Shown one piece after another: positions 1-4,952 of a stretch of DNA of 6,630 nucleotides (its first letter is position 1; each line of letters begins with the position of its first letter). The stretch spans positions 1-6,630 of the forward strand of contig CAJWRY010000079.1 in assembly GCA_913046155.1 (NCBI GenBank), read 5' to 3'. The notes below the pieces were generated by a model. The model ran no database searches and had not been told where the DNA came from. It was given only the letters and a program-made list of their open reading frames with translations. Made by a program: the position numbers and the translations under genes. The DNA comes from an uncultured Candidatus Nemicrothrix sp. (GTDB lineage: Bacteria > Actinomycetota > Acidimicrobiia > Acidimicrobiales > UBA8592).

Positions 1-223
1 AATTGCTAGTGCCCCCAGGCAGGAGATCTACGTAATTTACGATGATCATTGCTGTTCCAAGCCCGAGTAATCCAAACATAGTTGGTGCAACCCACCGAGA
101 GCTTACTTTTTTCGAGGAAACGTAACCCATAGAGGAAGATCCGACCGGAGGGAGACTGTCAGGACGAGTTCCCTTCTCTGTTATTCTTTTACTTTGCGTG
201 CGTTCTTTTGGCGGCTTTCCCAT
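1..223 (-). CDS. crgA: Cell division protein CrgA, N-terminal 74 residues (C-terminus beyond window)
   Basis: Translating the minus strand from the ATG at 223 gives 74 residues with no stop before the window edge. The first ~42 residues are hydrophilic and basic (starting MGKPPKERTQSK). A hydrophobic segment follows at about residues 43-65 (RWVAPTMFGLLG...IIVNYV) and then DLLPG. A short basic N-terminus, an invariant Trp at the membrane entry, and a first helix ending in NY followed by a Pro-Gly turn are typical of CrgA, a small two-helix membrane protein of about 80-95 residues that recruits division and peptidoglycan-synthesis proteins in actinobacteria. The second helix should lie left of the window. 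Divergent placement next to a trpG-like gene and pknB matches mycobacterial order and supports the call. No well-spaced Shine-Dalgarno precedes the ATG: a GGAAG sits only 1 nt away. Met32 is an alternative start but would remove the conserved basic tail. Confidence 0.85.
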   Translation of the reverse strand, partial: MGKPPKERTQSKRITEKGTRPDSLPPVGSSSMGYVSSKKVSSRWVAPTMFGLLGLGTAMIIVNYVDLLPGGTSN

Positions 224-256
224 ACTTCCATGATAGATGCGAATGCCTAAGATTGG

Positions 257-285
257 TTTATAGTGGTGGATTTATGAGTTGTCTA
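257..285 (-). promoter_or_regulatory. Predicted sigma70-type promoter of crgA
   Basis: On the minus strand a TAGACA box (280-285) and a TATAAA box (257-262) are separated by exactly 17 bp. Each matches the TTGACA/TATAAT consensus at 5 of 6 or better-placed positions. Transcription would start near 250 and leave a leader of about 27 nt before the crgA ATG. The -35 box overlaps the TTG start of the divergent amidotransferase gene, and the -10 box overlaps a TATAGT (259-264) that could serve as a plus-strand -10, so the two directions may compete. Inferred from sequence only. Confidence 0.5.
265..270 (+). promoter_or_regulatory. Possible ribosome binding site for the TTG start at 279
   Basis: GGTGGA lies 8 nt upstream of the TTG at 279, a workable Shine-Dalgarno spacing. 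It is the main reason for preferring that start. The GTG at 300 is the alternative start and has no visible Shine-Dalgarno. If the TATAGT at 259-264 is the real -10, the transcript would begin near 271 and exclude this site, which would favour the GTG at 300. Confidence 0.35.
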
Positions 286-875
286 CTACCCTCCAGTTCG
301 TGAGTAATCGCGTTTTGGTAATAGATAATTACGATTCTTTTGTGTATATTCTCGTCCAGTATTTGGGTGAGTTAGGTTTAGAGCCTGTTGTTTTCCGAAA
401 TGACAAATTACCTCTACAGGATGTTTCAGGTTTAAATGTGGATGCAATCCTTATAAGCCCAGGTCCAGGAACACCTAGTGACTCGGGAGTTTCTATGGAA
501 TTAATTAGAGAATTTAAAGATCTAAAACCTATCTTTGGTGTTTGTCTTGGCCTGCAATGTATTGGCGAATTCTTTGGCGGAAACGTGGTAAGAGCTCCTA
601 AAGTTATGCACGGAAAAACATCTGCCATTTCTCATACGAATCAAGGTGTATTTGCGGGGATATCGAACCCGTTAGAGGCAACTCGCTACCACTCATTGAT
701 CGTTGAACGAGAATCTCTTCCAGATTCTCTGGAAATAACCGCTGAGACTGATGATGGAATCATCATGGGGTTAAGGCATAAACAGTGCCGGATTGAAGGA
801 GTGCAATTCCACCCCGAATCTATTTTGACTCAAGAAGGTCATTCAATTCTCAGAAACTTTTTTACGGAAACTTAG
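279..875 (+). CDS. trpG: Glutamine amidotransferase, component II of anthranilate/4-amino-4-deoxychorismate synthase (TrpG/PabA)
   Basis: This 198-residue class I glutamine amidotransferase would release ammonia from glutamine and pass it to a chorismate-binding partner (TrpE or PabB) for tryptophan or folate synthesis in the cytosol. Family landmarks are in order: VLVIDNYDSF (residues 12-21), the SPGPGTP oxyanion region (60-66), the nucleophile elbow GVCLGLQ with Cys89, HGKTS (111-115), RYHSL (136-140) and GVQFHPES with His178 and Glu180 completing the triad. HGKTS and RYHSL separate TrpG/PabA from GuaA, CarA or PyrG. The elbow has Leu where most TrpG proteins have His (GHQ); related class I amidotransferases have Met there, so activity is expected. 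The start is TTG at 279; GTG at 300 would give MSNRVLVIDNYDSF, closer to typical TrpG N-termini. No synthase partner is in the window, so TrpG cannot be told from PabA. It converges on pknB with a 23-bp gap. Confidence 0.88.
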   Translation: MSTTLQFVSNRVLVIDNYDSFVYILVQYLGELGLEPVVFRNDKLPLQDVSGLNVDAILISPGPGTPSDSGVSMELIREFKDLKPIFGVCLGLQCIGEFFGGNVVRAPKVMHGKTSAISHTNQGVFAGISNPLEATRYHSLIVERESLPDSLEITAETDDGIIMGLRHKQCRIEGVQFHPESILTQEGHSILRNFFTET

Positions 876-898
876 GTTCATTGCATCGGGGACCATGA

Positions 899-3028
899 TT
901 AGGGATCGGGCGTTGGATCAGGATCAGGATCAGAATCAGAATCAGGTTCAGGATCAGGATCAGGATCAGGATCAGGACTAGGATCAGGATCAGGATCAGG
1001 ATCAGGATCAGGATCAGCGTCAGGATCAGCGTCAGGATCAGCGTCAGGATCAGCGTCAGGATCAGGTGTTGGATCCGATGGAACTCCTATACAGATGGTA
1101 ATTGTTGCCCCAGGGTCTACAGACTCGCCTGCAGCTGGTGTTTGAGAAACAACATTACCTATGTTGGGATCAGTTGGGTCAACAGGACAATCTTCAGTGG
1201 GAGCAACCATAAATCCATTCCCTGCCAAAATACTCGCAGCTATTGCAGGCCCTTCCCCAATAACTGATGGAACCTCAACTGTTGATGGTCCGACAGAGAT
1301 TTGTATAATTACCGACTCATCCAAGTTGTGGTCAGTTCCAGATTCTGGAACTGTGCTAACGACTCTTCCATCTGCCACAGAATCACTATTGATCTCTTCA
1401 ATCGAGACCGGCCAACCTAATTCCTCAAGTTCTTCCAAGGCAATGGATAAAGGCTGCCCTGTAAGATTCGGTATTAGGTCACTAATCCGTCCATCTGCGA
1501 TTTGTAGACTGATAAGCGTGGTCGGTTCTAAGAACGAACTTGCTTCAGGTTCCTGCTCTGCTACGACACCCGCATCATATTCATTAGTTTTGATTCTCCG
1601 TACTTCAATATTCACGAAACCTTGGTTCTGTAACCTATTAAAAGCTTCTTCTTGAGTAAGGCCAACCACAATTGGAACTTGTATTGATTCGGGACCGACA
1701 CTTATGACAAGCGCAACCGTCTCTCCCTCCTCCAATTCGGTGCCTTGTAACGGAAATTGGCTGAGGACTCTATCAGAAGGCACATCATCCCTAACCTCAG
1801 TAGTTATACGCCCTACTTGAAGTCCGCGTGACTGTAACAACGCAACCGCTTGGCCGCTGTCAAGATCAATCACGAGTGGGACAATAATTCCGGTCGGAGA
1901 TACTGGTTGAATTTGCTCTATAGCAATATTATTTGTATCCGAGTTCGTGGTGTTTTGAACAAAATTAACGAGCACCACTATCAACGCAACTAACGCGCCT
2001 AGAAGACCTAATGTTAATATCCCCCATAACCAGATTCTTCTATCCTGCCGGTCATATGGTTCATAATATTCAGGAGGGTATGGGGGACCGGACTCATCTA
2101 GGTCGTTAATATCTGCTGGAACTGGTTGAGTCATTACACTAGTTTCATGATCAGTGACAGCTTGTTCTAATTTGGAGTCATCCAGCGAATACCGGCCAGA
2201 AAGAAAATGTTGAAGATCGCTTTGTAACTCAGCCGCTGAAGAGTAACGCTGTTCTGGTTCTTTCTTTAGAAGTTTCGCAGTTATTGCTTGCAAAGCTTGC
2301 GGAACTCCTGGTCGCTTTGTAGAAATAGGTTCCGGCTGTTCTTGAACATGTTTGTATGCTATTGAAATTGATGACTCTCCGGTGAAAGGTAGAGTTCCGG
2401 TCAGCATTTCATACATCACTACTCCTAGTGAGTAGAGATCACTTCTCCCATCTACATTTAACCCTTGGGCTTGTTCCGGAGAGAAGTAATTCGCTGTCCC
2501 CATAACAGACCCTGCTTGAGTGAGGTCTGCGTCCGAACCTGTAGATATTGCTGTTGCAATACCAAAATCAGCAACTTTTATTTGACCAGTGTCAGAGATG
2601 ATGACGTTACCTGATTTCATATCTCTATGCACCACATTTCCTTTATGGGCGAAGCCAAGAGCAGAAGCTATACCATCTGCTATCTCAGCTACGCGGGCAG
2701 CTGGTAATGGGCCTTCTTTACGAATTATTTGAGATAGAGTTCGACCCTCTACGTATTCCATCACGATGTAATACGTATTTCTTTCCTTTCCCCAATCAAA
2801 AACTCCAACAATATTAGGGTGACTGAGATTTGCAGCTGCCTGCGCTTCTCTTCTGAAGCGCTCAACAAAATTTGGATCACTGGCAAATTCGGGAAAAAGA
2901 ACTTTGACAGCAACAGGACGTCCGAGCAATTGGTCTTCCCCTAGGAAAACTTCAGCCATTCCACCGCGAGCGAGTCGCTTTTTAAGTTCGTATCTTCCGC
3001 CGAAGACTATTGAGCCCTTATCAGACAT
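899..3028 (-). CDS. pknB: PknB-like PASTA Ser/Thr protein kinase with Asp-Pro tail
   Basis: A 709-residue membrane kinase, predicted to sense peptidoglycan fragments outside and phosphorylate division and wall-synthesis proteins inside. The kinase domain covers about residues 13-276: glycine loop RLARGGMAEVFLG, Lys42, helix-C Glu61, catalytic HRDMKSGN (Asp136), DFG at 154-156 and SPEQ at 183-186. In the activation loop Thr170 aligns with M. tuberculosis PknB Thr171, but the Thr173 position is Ala172. A charged juxtamembrane linker (~280-331) leads to one membrane helix (~333-356), then four PASTA domains (~381-446, 447-513, 514-581, 582-650). The only two cysteines, 614 and 646, both lie in PASTA4 and may form a disulfide. 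Residues 651-709 are an Asp-Pro tail with 25 Asp, one Glu and no basic residue. The ATG is fixed by an in-frame TGA one codon upstream; no clear Shine-Dalgarno is visible. It lies 69 bp downstream of the phosphatase gene and is probably co-transcribed with it. Confidence 0.95.
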   Translation of the reverse strand: MSDKGSIVFGGRYELKKRLARGGMAEVFLGEDQLLGRPVAVKVLFPEFASDPNFVERFRREAQAAANLSHPNIVGVFDWGKERNTYYIVMEYVEGRTLSQIIRKEGPLPAARVAEIADGIASALGFAHKGNVVHRDMKSGNVIISDTGQIKVADFGIATAISTGSDADLTQAGSVMGTANYFSPEQAQGLNVDGRSDLYSLGVVMYEMLTGTLPFTGESSISIAYKHVQEQPEPISTKRPGVPQALQAITAKLLKKEPEQRYSSAAELQSDLQHFLSGRYSLDDSKLEQAVTDHETSVMTQPVPADINDLDESGPPYPPEYYEPYDRQDRRIWLWGILTLGLLGALVALIVVLVNFVQNTTNSDTNNIAIEQIQPVSPTGIIVPLVIDLDSGQAVALLQSRGLQVGRITTEVRDDVPSDRVLSQFPLQGTELEEGETVALVISVGPESIQVPIVVGLTQEEAFNRLQNQGFVNIEVRRIKTNEYDAGVVAEQEPEASSFLEPTTLISLQIADGRISDLIPNLTGQPLSIALEELEELGWPVSIEEINSDSVADGRVVSTVPESGTDHNLDESVIIQISVGPSTVEVPSVIGEGPAIAASILAGNGFMVAPTEDCPVDPTDPNIGNVVSQTPAAGESVDPGATITICIGVPSDPTPDPDADPDADPDADPDADPDPDPDPDPDPSPDPDPDPDPEPDSDSDPDPDPTPDP
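915..1064 (-). repeat. 25 tandem hexanucleotides encoding the Asp-Pro tail of PknB
   Basis: The stretch divides into 25 uninterrupted hexamers in one register. On the plus strand 17 are exactly ggatca; the rest are two gaatca, one ggttca, one ggacta and four gcgtca. The gcgtca copies alternate with ggatca at 1011-1058, making a 12-bp higher-order repeat present four times (coding Asp-Pro-Asp-Ala). In the coding direction the unit reads GATCCT, Asp-Pro. Near-exclusive use of GAT and CCT, rather than mixed synonyms, points to expansion by slippage or unequal exchange. A 6-bp unit preserves the frame when the copy number changes. Confidence 0.95.
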
Positions 3029-3097
3029 AAATCAAGAGTTTAATAGCGTTTGATTGCATAGTACGTTCACCCAACTTGTTTAGCTGAAGGTCAAGAG

Positions 3098-3997
3098 TTA
3101 GGTAGTTCTACTTTTAGTTATTTTCTCAACAAGACTTATGAGCGCATTGGAGGTTTTCCCTTCAGAGAATTTCTTGTCTTCTTCTGGTGAAAGGGTCTGA
3201 ACGTCAAATTGAATAATTGAAGAGTTTCTTTCTTCTTTACCTGAAAGAACATCTGCAACTATTGCCGTGACGTTATCTAGGCCTTCATTTTCTAGCGCTG
3301 ATTGAATTAGTTGATCGGCCGCTTGCTGGGGGTCAGATTTGGTTGAGAGTATTTCTGCTATCTCTGTATCTGAAATCTCATTTGTAAGACCGTCAGAACA
3401 TAGCAAGTAGCGATCTCCAATTATTAAGTCAATTTCCCAAGCGTCAACTTCAATTATTGGTTGATGACCTAGTGACCTTGTTATCACATTTCTTTGAGGA
3501 TGAGACTTCGCTTCAATTTCACTGATTTTTCCATTGTCGATAAGTTCTTGAACCAGACTATGATCAACAGAAACTTGATGAAGTACGTTGTTTGTGAAGA
3601 GATATATCCTTGAGTCTCCTACATTGACCGCACCTATTCGCTGTGAGGTCTCCTGAGTGTTTATTTCTGATAGCGCGCACAGAGTGGTTCCCATGCCATC
3701 AAGATTTATATTCTCCTGTGCTCTAGCCTGTATCAAGTGGTGTGCTTTTTGCACTAGGTAAGCAAACTCGTTAATTGATTGAAACCCACTAGAGGCAGTA
3801 AGGGTAGTTACTGCTATTTCAGCAGCTACTTCGCCACCATTATGTCCCCCCATCCCGTCAGCAACAGCCATTAGATTTGAGGTAATCCCATATTTGTCCT
3901 GATTCGAAATTCTAACATTTCCAACATGAGTTGCTGCCCCCCATTTAAACACAGATGGTTGTGATTCATTTTGGGTATTTATGTGCTTATTACTCAT
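3098..3997 (-). CDS. pstP: PP2C-family Ser/Thr protein phosphatase, PstP-like, soluble
   Basis: This 299-residue metal-dependent PPM/PP2C phosphatase is predicted to reverse phosphorylation by the adjacent PASTA kinase. PP2C motifs appear in order: SNQDKYG (Asp34), VADGMGGHNGGEVAAE (Asp47, Gly48), GMGTTL (102-106), VNVGDSRIYLF (Asp128), HSLVQELIDNGKI, the NVITRSLG segment, LLCSDGLTNEI (Asp202) and DNVTAIV (Asp241). The metal-binding aspartates are all present, so an active enzyme is expected. The catalytic domain ends near residue 250; the remaining ~50 residues are hydrophilic with no membrane helix. Mycobacterial PstP, by contrast, has a transmembrane helix and an outer domain. The ATG at 3997 has no obvious Shine-Dalgarno. 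It lies 73 bp after the hydratase gene and 69 bp before pknB, on the same strand, so an operon is plausible. The symbol rests on synteny with pknB; prpC is the equivalent name elsewhere. Confidence 0.92.
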   Translation of the reverse strand: MSNKHINTQNESQPSVFKWGAATHVGNVRISNQDKYGITSNLMAVADGMGGHNGGEVAAEIAVTTLTASSGFQSINEFAYLVQKAHHLIQARAQENINLDGMGTTLCALSEINTQETSQRIGAVNVGDSRIYLFTNNVLHQVSVDHSLVQELIDNGKISEIEAKSHPQRNVITRSLGHQPIIEVDAWEIDLIIGDRYLLCSDGLTNEISDTEIAEILSTKSDPQQAADQLIQSALENEGLDNVTAIVADVLSGKEERNSSIIQFDVQTLSPEEDKKFSEGKTSNALISLVEKITKSRTT

Positions 3998-4070
3998 CCG
4001 AGGACCATTAATTTGTTTCGTATATGGATAACATCATGTTCGGGAGTTCTTCTTAGCCTTCATGGATTCT

Positions 4071-4850
4071 TTAATTTCCTCTCCATTTTGGCTTTCGTTT
4101 CTCCTTAAATGCAGTTTTACCTTCCGTTGCGTCCTCTGTTTGATTTGCTACGATCCTCATTGTTTCTCCAAATCTTACCGCTTCAATCCAACCCATGTTT
4201 TGAGTTCTGGTTGCTACTTCTTTTGTGGCCCTGATGGCAAGTGGTGCGGAGCGACATAGCTGTGTAGCTAGCTTATTTGCCTCTTTCATCAATTCGTCAG
4301 TGGAGCAGACTTTCCAAACAAAACCCATTTCGTGAGCTCTTTCTGCTGTAATAGGTTCCCCAAGAAGTAGGAATTCCATTGCATCGGACCAATTTAATTT
4401 TTTAGGTAAGCGTATTGCGCCGACAATAGTAGGTATCCCTATAGTGACTTCGGGGTAACTAAATGTGGATTCATCACTTGCGATAACAAAGTCGCAAAAT
4501 GTTACAGCAGTTAATCCGTACCCTACACAGGGTCCATTAACTGCAGCAATGACCGGTTTGTAAATTTCTTTCCCACTTTCAAAACTATTGATGGTGGGTT
4601 TTTCCCAGAAAGTTCCTTTGAAGTCACCCGTGCTGCCAGATGGGTCACGTAAGTCAGCTCCGCCACAGAAAGTAGTACCGCTGCCAGTAAGGATCGCCAC
4701 CCATGCAGTCTCATCTTCGCTGAACTTATCCCATGCATCATTGAGTTCTTTTCGCATTTGTCCGTTGATTGCGTTCTGCTTATTTGGTCGATTGTATGTG
4801 ATCGTTACAATATTTCCTGATTGCTCATAAAGTACCGTTTGATTTTCCAT
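4071..4850 (-). CDS. Enoyl-CoA hydratase/isomerase (crotonase) family protein
   Basis: A 259-residue single-domain crotonase, the usual family length, expected to act on a CoA thioester in the cytosol, most likely hydrating a 2-enoyl-CoA in fatty-acid or related acyl-CoA breakdown. Visible features are TYNRPNKQNAIN (18-29), the first oxyanion segment FCGGADL (61-67), KPVIAAVNGPCVGYG (98-112) with the second oxyanion glycine, and SYPEVTIGIP (131-140). Both glutamates matching the acid/base pair of classical enoyl-CoA hydratase are present: Glu134 in YPEV and Glu159 in DAMEFLLLG. This favours hydratase over the non-hydratase branches. The C-terminus (TEGKTAFKEKRKPKW) is typical. Substrate chain length cannot be read from sequence. 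A GGTG at 4855-4858 lies 4 nt before the ATG. It sits between cell-wall genes with no evident functional link, so it may be a passenger in the locus. Confidence 0.9.
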   Translation of the reverse strand: MENQTVLYEQSGNIVTITYNRPNKQNAINGQMRKELNDAWDKFSEDETAWVAILTGSGTTFCGGADLRDPSGSTGDFKGTFWEKPTINSFESGKEIYKPVIAAVNGPCVGYGLTAVTFCDFVIASDESTFSYPEVTIGIPTIVGAIRLPKKLNWSDAMEFLLLGEPITAERAHEMGFVWKVCSTDELMKEANKLATQLCRSAPLAIRATKEVATRTQNMGWIEAVRFGETMRIVANQTEDATEGKTAFKEKRKPKWRGN

Positions 4851-4895
4851 TTTTCACCAAAGTTTCGGAGGTAAAGACTTCTTATAACTCAATTT

Positions 4896-4916
4896 AACCT
4901 ATTTACGTTCTAGGTT
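4896..4916. promoter_or_regulatory. Inverted repeat between the amidase and hydratase genes
   Basis: Perfect 6-bp arms, AACCTA (4896-4901) and TAGGTT (4911-4916), flank a 9-nt loop in the 102-bp gap. No T-run follows on either strand, so this is a poor intrinsic terminator; an operator is as likely. A TATAAG on the minus strand at about 4882-4887 lies just downstream and could be a -10 element for the hydratase gene, but no good -35 was found. A 6-bp palindrome can occur by chance. Confidence 0.2.
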
Positions 4917-4952
4917 TCTGAGTGAGATACCTTCATTCTACACTACGTAATT

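Noticed and set aside
329..628. Minus-strand 99-codon frame antisense to the amidotransferase
   Set aside because: The plus strand carries every TrpG/PabA motif across this stretch, so this is a shadow frame.
876..898. Bidirectional terminator between the convergent amidotransferase and kinase genes
   Set aside because: The 23-bp gap shows no convincing hairpin or T-run.
915..1064. CRISPR array or dense GATC methylation/replication cluster
   Set aside because: The array has 6-bp units without spacers. Its many GATC sites follow from GATCCT coding for Asp-Pro inside a gene, and actinobacteria generally lack Dam-based control.
1161..1655. Plus-strand 164-codon reading frame inside the pknB PASTA region
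   Set aside because: It is Ser/Thr/Pro-rich with no recognisable domain and lies antisense to clearly coding PASTA sequence.
3032..3099. Nine-bp direct repeat TCAAGAGTT (3032-3040 and 3091-3099) as a deletion scar for the missing rodA/pbpA genes
   Set aside because: Two short copies in AT-rich DNA are easily due to chance, and no other trace of a deletion is visible.
3993..4008. Four-codon upstream frame (ATG GTC CTC GGA TGA) overlapping the pstP start
   Set aside because: The overlap is suggestive of translational coupling, but such a short frame without its own ribosome site is most likely coincidental.
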